DNA of 42,849 bases from Cryobacterium aureum (GTDB lineage: Bacteria; Actinomycetota; Actinomycetes; Actinomycetales; Microbacteriaceae), in assembly GCF_002954245.1 (NCBI RefSeq), contig NZ_PPTG01000016.1, forward strand, positions 1 through 42,849. Reading direction: 5' to 3'. A program made the translations under genes and the position numbers. Shown in pieces: positions 18,206-26,607 of the stretch. The notes under the pieces were generated by a model. That model did no database searches. It saw nothing but the letters and a program-made list of their open reading frames with translations, and was not told the origin of the DNA. Within the stretch, counting starts at the first letter, position 1. Each line of letters opens with the position of its first letter.

Positions 18206-19318
18206 ATGACCACGACGAATGCAGCCGGGCGGCGCGTGCGTCTGGCCGCTGACCCAGCCGATTTCGCTCGGCTCGGCCTCAACCCGCTCAGTATTGCGCA
18301 GTTCGAAGATGGTCTGCGCACCGACCCGAACCGCCGTGGATCTTACGAGTGGTGGTATTTCGACGCCAATCTCGACGATGGCGCCAAACTGGTCGTGGGG
18401 TTTTATACGAAGAACCCGGCAACGCCCGGCACCCGCCCCGCTCCGTTCGTGAACATCAACCTCGACCTGCCCGACGGACGGTCGTTCGAGAAGACTTTCG
18501 CGGCTGACGCCGAGCAGTTCAGCGCTTCCGCCGACAGTTGTGATGTGCGCATCGGCGAGAACTACTTCAGCGGTGACCTGCAGACCTACCGGGTGAGCGC
18601 ATCCATTGAGAATGTCACGGTGAACGTGACGCTCAGCGGAACAGTGCCGGCCTGGCGGCCCGCGACCGGCTGTGAGATGTTCGCTCGCAACGGGGTGGAG
18701 AAGACCTTCGCCTGGTTCGTGGCGGTGCCGAACGGACGCGTCGACGCGAAGTATTCGGTCGACGGGCTGGTCAAGAGCGCTTCCGGGGTTGGTTACCACG
18801 ATCACAACTGGGGCGATGCGCCCATGCGTGAGCTTATGCACAACTGGTACTGGGGGCGCGCCCAGGTGGGGCCGTACAGCCTGATCGCAGCGCACATCAC
18901 GGCCGAAAAGGCCTACGGCTACGAGTCGCTCACCACCCTGCACCTCGCACGCGACGGGTTTGTGGTTGCCGATGACGGCACCAAGGTGGCTGTCACGACG
19001 GATCGCATCGGCATCGACGCTCCCACCGGCAAACCGGTAGCGGATGCCCTCACCTTCGACTATCGCGCCGGCCCTGACCGCTTCACCATCGCGTTCAAAC
19101 GGGAGCAGACCCTGCTGCGCACCCGATTCATCGATGTCGTGCCGCCGGCAGCGAAGGTGCTCGCGCGCCTGATGCGGTTCGACGCCGCGTACCTGCGTTT
19201 TGCCGGAACCCTGGTTCTGCGCCGGTACCTCGACGACGTTCTGGTCGAGGAATATACCGAGACAGAGGCGCTCTGGGAGCTTATGTATCTGGGCAAAACC
19301 CGCCTGCCCGTAGCTTGA
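18206..19318 (+). CDS. CrtC/AttH-like (hydroxyneurosporene synthase family) protein
   Basis: A 370-residue soluble protein with the family hallmark SYEWWYFDANLDDG at about residues 46-60, and later YHDHNWGDAPMRELMHNWYW and the C-terminal motif RRYLDDVLVEEYTETEALWE. This is the twin lipocalin-like fold found in carotenoid 1,2-hydratases (CrtC), AttH and related isoprenoid or polycyclic-modifying proteins. No other carotenoid gene is nearby, so the substrate is unknown. A clear AAGGAG site precedes the ATG at 18206. It stands alone downstream of two tandem terminators. Confidence 0.8.
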   Translation: MTTTNAAGRRVRLAADPADFARLGLNPLSIAQFEDGLRTDPNRRGSYEWWYFDANLDDGAKLVVGFYTKNPATPGTRPAPFVNINLDLPDGRSFEKTFAADAEQFSASADSCDVRIGENYFSGDLQTYRVSASIENVTVNVTLSGTVPAWRPATGCEMFARNGVEKTFAWFVAVPNGRVDAKYSVDGLVKSASGVGYHDHNWGDAPMRELMHNWYWGRAQVGPYSLIAAHITAEKAYGYESLTTLHLARDGFVVADDGTKVAVTTDRIGIDAPTGKPVADALTFDYRAGPDRFTIAFKREQTLLRTRFIDVVPPAAKVLARLMRFDAAYLRFAGTLVLRRYLDDVLVEEYTETEALWELMYLGKTRLPVA

Positions 19319-19496
19319 GGGTTCTGCGCACTGACGCCGCGCGCTACCGCGGGACTTGCACCAGTGCGCGCGAATTGCGGCCTGGCCAGAGTTCGAGCGC
19401 CGCGCGACCCGCAGCGTGGCTTGCACTTTCGCCAATCTATTTGCCACGATGAGTTATGCAACAAATCACACAACACGTGCGACCAGGAACCACCCG

Positions 19497-20093
19497 ATGA
19501 CGCACAGTTTCGGAAAGGGATATTGGGAAGAGCACTGGCGGCAGCCAGAAGTGTCGCAGATGAGCGCTCCGAACCCCCACCTCCTGCGGGAGACGAACGG
19601 CCTGACGCTCGGCACAGCGCTGGATGCTGGATGCGGCGCCGGTGCAGAGGCAGTTTGGCTCGCAGCCCAGGGCTGGCAGGTCACGGGCGCGGATATCTCC
19701 GCCAACGCCCTCGCGCAGGCGGCCGAACGGGCGGCGCAGGCATCCGTTTCTGACCGGGTGACCTGGGTCGAAGCGGATCTCACGACCTGGCAGCCGGACG
19801 GCTCTTTCGATCTCGTGGTCACCAACTATGCGCACCCGACCATTCCGCAGCTGGCCTTCTATGAGCGCATCTCGCGCTGGGTCGCGCCCGGCGGAACGCT
19901 GGTGATCGTCGGTCACCTGCACGATCCTTTCGGTCACAGTGAGCATCCCGCCGAGGCGACGGTCACCCTGGCGGACATTACGGCCGGTCTCGGCCCGGCC
20001 GAGTGGGGCGTAGACAGCGCCGAGCAGCTGGATCGCACTGTCACAGGGCACGCGTTGCGCGACGTCGTCGTGCGAGCCACCCGACGGCACTGA
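19497..20093 (+). CDS. Class I SAM-dependent methyltransferase
   Basis: Motif I is TALDAGCGAGAEAVWLAAQG (residues about 40-59), then WQVTGADISANALAQA, VTWVEADLT and FDLVVTNYAHP. TehB-like or UbiE-like small-molecule methyltransferase; substrate unknown. The ATG at 19497 gives MTHSFGKGYWEEHWR, a usual start for this type, with AGGA about 10 bases upstream. The frame is open back to 19356 but those codons are not family-like. About 198 residues. Confidence 0.85.
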   Translation: MTHSFGKGYWEEHWRQPEVSQMSAPNPHLLRETNGLTLGTALDAGCGAGAEAVWLAAQGWQVTGADISANALAQAAERAAQASVSDRVTWVEADLTTWQPDGSFDLVVTNYAHPTIPQLAFYERISRWVAPGGTLVIVGHLHDPFGHSEHPAEATVTLADITAGLGPAEWGVDSAEQLDRTVTGHALRDVVVRATRRH

Positions 20094-20143
20094 CCGAACC
20101 TTCGTCGTAGGCTCGAATGGCACACGGTGTACAGGAGGACAAT

Positions 20144-20245
20144 ATGGCCCAGACGACGGCAACCGGAGCAACGGCGGCAGCGGTGATGGCCGAGCTGGCG
20201 GCGCTCGACGACCCGAAAGCCCGCACCATCAACGCCAGGCAGGGA
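20144..20245 (+). pseudogene. 5' fragment of a DNA alkylation repair (AlkD-like) gene
   Basis: A good ribosome-binding site (AGGAGG) precedes ATG 20144. The frame encodes MAQTT...MAELAALDDPKARTINAR, which resembles the N-terminus of AlkD-type HEAT-like DNA glycosylases (MAELxALxDPK). It is cut after about 34 codons by the IS256-type element. The rest of the gene is not on the other side of the element, so a deletion followed or accompanied insertion. The identification rests on a short stretch. Confidence 0.6.
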
Positions 20246-21629
20246 CTGTCTCTTAAACGGTGTTTCCGGCCTGACGCGCTGGACGTGGGTCTGGCGGGAA
20301 AGGTGCCGTGATGACGACACTTGATGCTGTGACGAAGAAGACGAAAAATGAGCCCACCCGTGAGGCGTTGGCGGCGAAGGAATGGGTGCCCCTGGCCAAG
20401 GAGCAGGGCCTGGCTCTGGACGGTCCTGAAGGGCTGCTGGGCCAGTTCACGAAAACGTTCCTGGAGACGGCTCTGAACGAGGAAATGACTGAGCATCTCG
20501 GTCATGAGAAGAACCGTGCCCCGGACGAGCGTGACGAATCCAACGTGCGCAACGGGACCCGGCCAAAACGGTGATCAGCCCCTCGACGGGGCCGGTGACC
20601 ATCCAGGTGCCTCGTGACCGGGACGCCACGTTCACTCCGGTGATCGTGGCCAAACGACAACGCCGTTTGACCGGGGTCGATGAGATTGTGCTGTCGTTGT
20701 ATGCCCGCGGCCTCACGACCGGGGAGATCAGCGCACACTTCAACCAGATCTACGGTGCGCAGGTCTCCAAAGAGACGATCTCTCGCATCACGGACAAGGA
20801 GATCGAGGAGATGCAGACATGGCAGTCACTCCCGTTGAACGGCGTCTACGCGGCGATCTTCATCGACGCGATCGTCGTGAAGATTCGGGACGGGCAGGTC
20901 GCCAACCGGCCCATCTACGCGGCCATCGGCGTGACCCTGGACGGCGATAAAGACATTCTCGGGTTGTGGGCCGGCACCGGCGGTGAGGGCGCCAAGTTCT
21001 GGATGTCTGTCCTGACCGATATCAAGAACCGTGGTGTCACCGACACGTTCTTCCTGGTCTGTGACGGGTTGAAAGGGCTCCCGGACGTTGTCGGGAACGT
21101 GTGGCCGTTGACACGGTGCAGACGTGCATCATTCACCTCATTCGGAACACGTTCAAGCTGTCCTCGAAGAAGGATTGGGATGCGATGAAACGAGCGGTGA
21201 AACCGATCTATACCGCTCCGACCGTCGACGCCGCACGGGCGGCGTTGGATGATCTGACCGAGATCTGGGGCAAGAAATACGGCGCGATCATCCGGTTATG
21301 GGAGTCGGCGTGGGAAGAGTTCACCCCGTTCTTGTCCTACGACTCCGAGATTCGCCAAGTGATCTGCTCCACGAATGCGATCGAGTCGCTCAATGCCCGG
21401 TACCGGCGGGCGGTGCGTGCTCGAGGGCATTTCCCCACCGAGCAGGCCGCTCTAAAATGCTTGTATCTGGTCACGCGAAGTCTCGATCCCACCGGTGAGG
21501 GCCGAGCTCGTTGGACGATGCGTTGGAAGTCAGCTCGCAACGCCTTCGCCATCACCTTCCACGACCGCTGGCCGAACGCAGAATCCTACTAATGAAAAAC
21601 GCCGGAAACACCGTTAACGAGACACACCC
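20242..21629 (+). mobile_element. IS256-family insertion sequence
   Basis: Terminal inverted repeats are visible: 20247-20270 and 21601-21624 match over 24 bases with two mismatches (TGTCTC...AACGGTGTTTCCGGC), with a further GGG at each outer end. The length of about 1.39 kb is normal for IS256. I see no 8-9 bp target duplication, and the two flanks belong to different sequences, consistent with deletion or recombination at the right end. Confidence 0.85.
20308..21592 (+). pseudogene. IS256-family transposase, two frameshifts
   Basis: Three overlapping reading frames (20308-20574, 20571-21188, 21101-21592) together give a complete roughly 428-residue Mutator-type transposase. The DDE residues appear as Asp in AIFIDAIVVKI, Asp in FFLVCDGLKGLPDVVG and Glu in CSTNAIESLNARYRRAV. 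The first shift is at CCAAAACGG (about 20564-20572), where one missing A or a -1 slip restores NGTRPKTVI. The second is at TGGCCGTTGAC (about 21102-21112), where one missing base restores the WP-DTVQTCIIHLIR run. It is probably inactive. Confidence 0.85.
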
Positions 21630-21680
21630 GACGGCGATGAGCTGCCGTGGCCATTCGGACAGTAGAATGAGTGGATTCTT

Positions 21681-21963
21681 CTACGCTGTCAATGCTGGCT
21701 GCTGATTACCATAGTGGACGTCATTGGGCCTTCGGTAACCGAGCGCGGGGTGCCGGCGTCGACTGTTGTAAAACCGTTTGATTTAGCGGATGACGTCGGT
21801 GCGGGCTTGTAGTTTCGTGGCATACGCGGTGCGGTAAACACGTTCGTTCTTGAGCATCGAGAAGAAACTTTCCGCCATGCTGTGGTCCCAACACACGCCC
21901 GTGCGGCCCAGCTGACAATTTTCTTTGACATAGCGCCCCCTGTCGCTCTCCATCCGGACGCAA
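21681..21963 (-). pseudogene. IS3-family transposase (OrfB) 3' remnant
   Basis: On the minus strand the frame reads GVCWDHSMAESFFSMLKNER, then ARTDVIR, a stop, then IKRFYNSRRRHPALGYRRPN, the rve-domain C-terminus of IS3-family OrfB including the Glu (AESFF) of the DDE triad. An in-frame TAA stands where a Tyr codon is expected (VIRYIKR). The N-terminal half is absent, and homology fades after ESDRGRYVKENCQLG. The element end (TTCGGACAG on the plus strand, about 21654) lies about 25 bases from the IS256 right end. A related copy is at the window end. Confidence 0.75.
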
Positions 21964-22141
21964 GCAGCTCAGGAGGCTCGTCGGCGAGGCTCACGTCGTC
22001 GCATTCCGGGTGCTCGTAGACTCGACCAGCTCTCCCTAGATTCCAGGAAGTCGCCCCCAGGGGCAGATCAGGACTTCACCGCTCATGTTTCTTGACAGGT
22101 CATGCAATTTCACGGCAGTTGGTTGGGCCTTGGACCCCTGA

Positions 22142-23098
22142 TTAGATGGTGAGCGCGGTCGTCCGGTTGACACGGATGTCGCCGAGCGGCCGAGCTACTA
22201 AAAGGGACGCATAGCTCGTGAGTAGCTTGTCAATGACGGAAAGCAGCAGGTTGACCATGAATACTGCGACGCTCAGCGGGATTCCGTCCTCAGTCAGAAG
22301 CGAGGCATAGACGTCTCCCGCATGATCAGCCTCGCCGCCGAAGACGGCCATCGTGAGCGGCGTCGCGACCAAGGTGCAACATACGGCGACGGTGAGAGCG
22401 AGCAGAAGAAAACGACTGCGTCCACGATTCCCGCCGAAATGGTGATATCCGTAACCCCAGACGAGCGCGCCGACGATGTTGACGAGTACGAATGGCAGGG
22501 TTTCCACGTTGCCATCGAGCGTGCCTAACAAGTTTGTGAGTAGACCGACGAGTGCACCGTGCCATGGTCCGAGTGCGATGGCTGCGATCGCCGTTCCGAT
22601 CATGTCGAGCCAAAGAATGAGTTGAAACTTGTCCGTGAGCGCATCTCCGAAAAGGTTGATGCCGACACACCCTGCCAGTACTAGGGCAACGAACGCGGCG
22701 TGAGGTAGTCGGAGGGGGAGTAAGACGGAAGCATCCATCGGCGTCTCAGGTGCAGGAAGTGAGCTATCGAGCGTCGGGCTGCTCCACCGTGACGGTCTCG
22801 CGGTTCGTGCCCGCCGCACCAGCTGCGTGGCCCTCTCTGCGCTTGCACCGAGGGCTTGTGCGACTTCCCCGACAAGTTCATAGTTCACTCGTGTCCGACC
22901 GATGCGGAACACGTCATAAACCGTCGTTCTTGCGGGAGTCGCGGCTGCCTCCGATGCTCCGTTTGCTCTGCGCCGCTGTGCGACACGTCGTGAGATCTCT
23001 GCGTAGGAGGGTTCACCAGCACTCGCGCGAAGCTCTCGAAGCGCCGAGGCGATGTCATCGATCGAATCGAACACCTCTCGGGGTACGCCTTCAGCCAC
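22142..23098 (-). CDS. Helix-turn-helix/ECF S-component-like membrane fusion protein
   Basis: The N-terminal about 100 residues form an XRE-like helix-turn-helix region (SALRELRASAGEPSYAEISR, TPARTTVYDVFRIGRTRVN, LVGEVAQALGAS) of a type common in actinomycete regulators. A Pro/Ser linker leads to about six membrane segments. One of these, DMIGTAIAAIALGPWHGALVG plus LLTNLLG, is the signature region of ECF-transporter S components. No ECF A or T gene is adjacent. It may sense a vitamin or metal and regulate from the membrane, or be a transporter with a regulatory head; both are inference. I chose GTG 23098 (MAEGVPREVFDS...) because GGAAAGGAAG precedes it; an ATG at 23119 has no such site. Confidence 0.75.
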   Translation of the reverse strand: MAEGVPREVFDSIDDIASALRELRASAGEPSYAEISRRVAQRRRANGASEAAATPARTTVYDVFRIGRTRVNYELVGEVAQALGASAERATQLVRRARTARPSRWSSPTLDSSLPAPETPMDASVLLPLRLPHAAFVALVLAGCVGINLFGDALTDKFQLILWLDMIGTAIAAIALGPWHGALVGLLTNLLGTLDGNVETLPFVLVNIVGALVWGYGYHHFGGNRGRSRFLLLALTVAVCCTLVATPLTMAVFGGEADHAGDVYASLLTEDGIPLSVAVFMVNLLLSVIDKLLTSYASLLVARPLGDIRVNRTTALTI

Positions 23099-23434
23099 TG
23101 ACTTCCTTTCCTCGTACATGGTTCATGACATGGTAACGGTCGAGTCGACGCAGCAAGAGGCTGTTCGGGTTCTGTTCGGGCTTGTCAGGGGGGCGGGCCC
23201 GATCGTTCTTGCCCAGTAGCGTGGTCATTATCCGGGTCGTAACCCTGGTTTGCCCAACTATTTCCTGAAAAATCCTGGGCCTAATGAAGGGTCACGGTTC
23301 ATTAGAACGCCCGTGCTGTTGGCCGCCGTGCTCTCCTGATGTTGGATTGCCGAGCCATCTTCAGGCCCGCATTAGTTGCCTACTCCTTGCATTCCTGACA
23401 ACAAGCGACAGTACTTCGCGCGAAAGGCACAACA
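23099..23434. other. Intergenic region with an inverted repeat
   Basis: This divergent gap lies between the HTH/ECF fusion gene and the lipoprotein gene. It contains CTAATGAA (23281-23288), nine bases, then TTCATTAG (23298-23305), an exact 8-bp inverted repeat with outer GGGC/GCCC arms (23277-23280 and 23309-23312). It could be an operator or a hairpin. I see no other gene or RNA in it. Confidence 0.45.
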
Positions 23435-24424
23435 ATGAACAGAATCATGGGACGAGGCCTCGCAACAGTGTTGGTGGGGCTAGTCGCGACAATGGCCCTT
23501 AGCTCCTGCAGCAGCCGTTCAAGCGCAGACCCAGCAACGGTCCTCAAAGATTACGTAGCGGCTGTCAACGCTGGGGATTACCAAGAGGCACTGTCGCTCG
23601 TGTCCGAACCCGGTGAGACTACAGCGGATCGCGTGCTCAACCCCGGCAGCGTTGTGATTCCAGAGCCGCTTGCATCCGATGAAGCGCCAGGCCCCGACAC
23701 AGAGGTTGCTGACCTGAAATTTGACTTTTCGGGCGAGCAACAGTCCATTGCGTTTATCAAGTCCGACGGAGAATGGAAGCTGCGTCATCCGGAATTTCTC
23801 AATCACCCCGTACCTCTTGACAACGTCCAGCCCCTGATCGACCTGGGAGCTGTAATTGAGCTCAAGGGCGGCGGCGATGCGTTCGCGTTCGACTATGTCT
23901 TGTTTGATCACGCCTCGGTACCAGTCCGAACCCAAATTGTTTCAGAATGGTTTGAATCATTTGACGTTCCCGACACGATGCTCACGTTGACCGATCAAGG
24001 TGCTCGCCTCGCTACTAAAAACGATTCCGAGCAAGCGTTCGAAACGCCCATCAGCGAGGCGCTTCGACAAAACCTCATCGAGCAGTACGCCGGCGTTGCG
24101 TGGAAAAGCGGTCACACCACAACTGAGCTGCTGGAGTTTCCCGAGGCCTCCAAGTGCACAGTCAACATCAGCAACCTTGCGTTGCAGCGGGGAAACGAAT
24201 TCGAAGCAACACCTGTGTGCGCCGGTGGGCTGATGCGCCTATCGGTTGAAAAAGCAGTGACTCTCAGACTCGACAGTAGTTCGGAATGGAAAGATTTGCC
24301 GGCTGGTCGAAGCGTGGAAGGGCCCATTGGAGGAATCTTGGCTACGACTAATCTCGTCACTGGCGCAGTTGATGCGCGAGATGTTGACTTCACGGATGAA
24401 CTCTGGGCAGAACTCTTTAAATAG
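23435..24424 (+). CDS. Putative lipoprotein with NTF2/DUF4878-like start
   Basis: A 329-residue protein with a type II signal peptide: basic MNRIMGRG, a hydrophobic core and lipobox LSSC with Cys25. The mature N-terminus DPATVLKDYVAAVNAGDYQEAL resembles DUF4878/NTF2-like lipoproteins, which begin with a helix followed by an accumulating-residue pocket. The rest has no motif I recognise. It is probably anchored to the outer face of the membrane. Codon use is clearly less GC-biased than the core genes, suggesting transfer. An A-rich GAAAGG site lies about 10 bases before the ATG. Confidence 0.75.
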   Translation: MNRIMGRGLATVLVGLVATMALSSCSSRSSADPATVLKDYVAAVNAGDYQEALSLVSEPGETTADRVLNPGSVVIPEPLASDEAPGPDTEVADLKFDFSGEQQSIAFIKSDGEWKLRHPEFLNHPVPLDNVQPLIDLGAVIELKGGGDAFAFDYVLFDHASVPVRTQIVSEWFESFDVPDTMLTLTDQGARLATKNDSEQAFETPISEALRQNLIEQYAGVAWKSGHTTTELLEFPEASKCTVNISNLALQRGNEFEATPVCAGGLMRLSVEKAVTLRLDSSSEWKDLPAGRSVEGPIGGILATTNLVTGAVDARDVDFTDELWAELFK

Positions 24425-24686
24425 GCGAAGTGCCAGCATCCAGGGACTCGACCAGATAGACGGCAGGCCGCCCGTCAAGTCCAGAGTTTTTCAGTGCACG
24501 GATCGCGCGCAACTGAGAAGTCTGCGTGTCGTCCAGGTGCACCCCCGCGTCGACGAGGACCTCACGTGCCCACGATTTGGCTGCCGTGAGCGGATTTGCA
24601 CTCGCGTCAGCGGTTGCAAACTTCTCGACCAGCACGGAGCGGGGATTTCGCTGATCGCCGAATAGCAACCGAAGTATTCGTCTCAT
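24417..24686 (-). CDS. Small hypothetical protein, 89 residues
   Basis: MRRILRLLFGDQRNPRSVLV starts a basic, then helical 89-residue protein that overlaps the lipoprotein end by 8 bases (convergent). Segments NPLTAAKSWAREVLVDAGV and SQLRAIRALKNSG look like structured helices rather than random translation. No motif is recognised. There is no strong Shine-Dalgarno. TAGCGT about 7 bases before the ATG could be a -10 of a leaderless start. Confidence 0.5.
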   Translation of the reverse strand: MRRILRLLFGDQRNPRSVLVEKFATADASANPLTAAKSWAREVLVDAGVHLDDTQTSQLRAIRALKNSGLDGRPAVYLVESLDAGTSPI

Positions 24687-24808
24687 GCCCCAACGCTAGT
24701 CGCATCGCTGGCACCGGCGCCCCCGTCCTGAGGGGGAGATTGAGGACCTGGGTTCAGGCTCTCCTGTCACTACGAAACTGGCGTGGGGAGCGTCAGTGAA
24801 CGAGGTGC

Positions 24809-25276
24809 TCAGGCATTCTCGAGTTCCGCAATCACAATCTTCTTCTGGTTCATCATTACGCCGATCTGCTCGGGTCGGCGAGTCAGCTCGGCCATGTTCT
24901 CGGGGATGATCTGCCAGCTGACGCCGAACTGGTCTTTGCACCAGCCGCACTGCTCCGATTCCGCGACGTGCGAGAGCTGTGCCCAATATGTGTCGATCTC
25001 GCCTTGGTTTTTGCACAACACAACCAAAGAGATCGACTCATTGAAAGTGAAAATCGGCCCGCCATCGAGACAAACAAAATCCACGCCGTTCAACGTGAAT
25101 GAACCGTTCAGCACTTTGCCGCTCATCGCGGCGAAGTGCTCATCAAGAGTCGCGTCGGGGTACTCAACGATCGAATTGATGCGGGAATTTGGGAACACGT
25201 CGATGTAGTACGTCATCGCCTCGCGCGCGTTGTCGTTGAACCACAAACACGGTTGGATCGGCAGCAGCTCGGCCAT
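24809..25276 (-). CDS. PhnB-type VOC superfamily protein
   Basis: A 155-residue glyoxalase-fold protein. Family features are LPIQPCLWFNDNAREAMTYY at the start, FPNSRINSIVEYP, then FVCLDGGPIFTFNESISLVV and the C-terminal CKDQFGVSWQIIPENMAEL. These match the PhnB / 3-demethylubiquinone methyltransferase-like (DUF3825-type) group, whose members mostly have no known substrate. A strong ribosome-binding site (TAGGAGG) precedes the ATG by 5 bases. Confidence 0.87.
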   Translation of the reverse strand: MAELLPIQPCLWFNDNAREAMTYYIDVFPNSRINSIVEYPDATLDEHFAAMSGKVLNGSFTLNGVDFVCLDGGPIFTFNESISLVVLCKNQGEIDTYWAQLSHVAESEQCGWCKDQFGVSWQIIPENMAELTRRPEQIGVMMNQKKIVIAELENA

Positions 25277-25579
25277 CAGTACCTCCTAGTGGGAATCGTG
25301 CCTTTCAGGTTAGTTCGACACTCGCTATGGGCCAAGCTTTCTCGGGCCAGCGGATGCTGCATCGGTGTTCGCGTGCGGGGTCTTGTTGGCGTCGTGGACC
25401 CAGACGCTCGCGTCGCCGAGAATGTCGTGGGCCAGGAGATCGAGGTGCTGGCGCAGACATTGCGGTCTATGGAGGATGATGAAATGGTGGAGGGTGCTCC
25501 CCAGACGGCATTCCCTTCGAGGTGAACGCACGGGGTAGATCGTTAGCCGGAATATTCAACCCATTTTGAGGAGTCCACC
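25277..25579. other. Intergenic region, no recognised gene
   Basis: Frames on both strands are open over part of this stretch (for example 25325-25531 minus) but show no start signal or family motif. It ends with the TGAGGAG ribosome-binding site of the haloacid dehalogenase gene. Confidence 0.4.
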
Positions 25580-26254
25580 GTGAATGCACCCGCGTCAGTG
25601 ATCGTTTTTGATGTCAATGAAACCCTTTCGGACATGTCTCCGATGGAGGAGCGTTTCGTGGAGGTCGGTGCTCCCGGTTACCTGGCCCGCATCTGGTTCG
25701 CATCCTTGTTGAGGGATGGGTTTGCCCTCGCCGCGGCTGGGAGCCGCGCGAAATTCTCCGTGGTCGGCGCGGAGATGCTGCATGCCGTGTTCCTCGACGT
25801 TTCCCTCGCCAGACCTCTCGACGAGGCCGTGGCCCATGTCTTGCACGGCCTCGGTGAGTTGAAGCTGCATTCGGACATCGTAGGTGGCGTCCGGGCGCTC
25901 ACGGATGCGGGATATCGCCTGGCCACTCTCTCCAACGGATCGGCGGAGCTGGCTCAGAACCTGCTGAGCGCAGCGGCGATCCGGGCTGACTTCGAGGCCC
26001 TCCTCTCCGTCGAGGACGCCCCGGCGTGGAAACCAGTCGGTACCGCTTATCACTACGCGGCGGATGTTCTTGGAGTTCAACCGGCAGACATGCTTCTGGT
26101 CGCCGTGCATCCTTGGGACATCCACGGGGCTGCTCAGGCGGGCCTGCGCACTGCGTGGCTGAACCGAACCGGTGCGATCTATCCGAGCTATTTTGCGACA
26201 CCGGATTACACCGCTCCGACTCTCAGCGAGCTCGCCGAGCGCATTCAACCCTAA
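25580..26254 (+). CDS. Haloacid dehalogenase, type II
   Basis: A cytosolic hydrolase related to L-2-haloacid dehalogenases. The nucleophile motif VIVFDVNETLSDMSP lies near residues 8-22, with the DxNETL form typical of type II enzymes. SNGS follows near residue 113, the Lys motif is DAPAWKPVGTAYHYA, and the acidic loop is VAVHPWDIHGAAQAGLRTAW. At 224 residues it is normal. The GTG start has TGAGGAG upstream. The natural substrate is unknown; homologues in soil bacteria may act on haloacids or phosphorylated metabolites. Confidence 0.9.
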   Translation: MNAPASVIVFDVNETLSDMSPMEERFVEVGAPGYLARIWFASLLRDGFALAAAGSRAKFSVVGAEMLHAVFLDVSLARPLDEAVAHVLHGLGELKLHSDIVGGVRALTDAGYRLATLSNGSAELAQNLLSAAAIRADFEALLSVEDAPAWKPVGTAYHYAADVLGVQPADMLLVAVHPWDIHGAAQAGLRTAWLNRTGAIYPSYFATPDYTAPTLSELAERIQP

Positions 26255-26607
26255 GATTGGGCGCTCGACTGGCGAAGTCATCCTCGGTAGCGCACGCGAA
26301 GGCACCGGAACGAGTGAGCACGGGCCAGAGACGACCCCCGGGTTCGAGAACCGCAGAGGGCCAGTTCGGCGCTTGTTCCCTAAAGCCGCGCTGTCGGTTC
26401 ACCCACAGAAGCGGATGCCGGACCGCGGGTTTCCCCTACCGTGCGGACCAGCCGTTCGACGATCACGGGCGAGTCCTGGACTCGCGCGCTTGGTGCCTCG
26501 CCGGAGTGACGTCCTGAAGAACTCAGCCTTCTCCTAGCAAATCGCGATTACGCCGAGACGCCTTCCCGAATACGTTCAGCACATCATCCCGATTACAAGG
26601 AGAGAAC
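26255..26607. other. Intergenic region, no recognised gene
   Basis: About 350 bases between the dehalogenase and the alpha/beta hydrolase. Overlapping open frames on the plus strand have no ribosome-binding site and no motif I recognise. It ends with AAGGAGAG, the ribosome-binding site of the next gene. Confidence 0.4.

Noticed and set aside
19326..19369. Hairpin GCGCACTG...CAGTGCGC after the CrtC-like gene
   Set aside because: 8-bp arms with a 28-base loop and no T-run; too weak to call a terminator.
21689..21994. 101-residue minus-strand protein beginning MSLADEPPELL
   Set aside because: It is a wrong frame across the IS3 OrfB remnant; the neighbouring frame gives the recognisable transposase sequence.
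25325..25531. 68-residue minus-strand protein
   Set aside because: No start signal, no recognised motif and no support from context.
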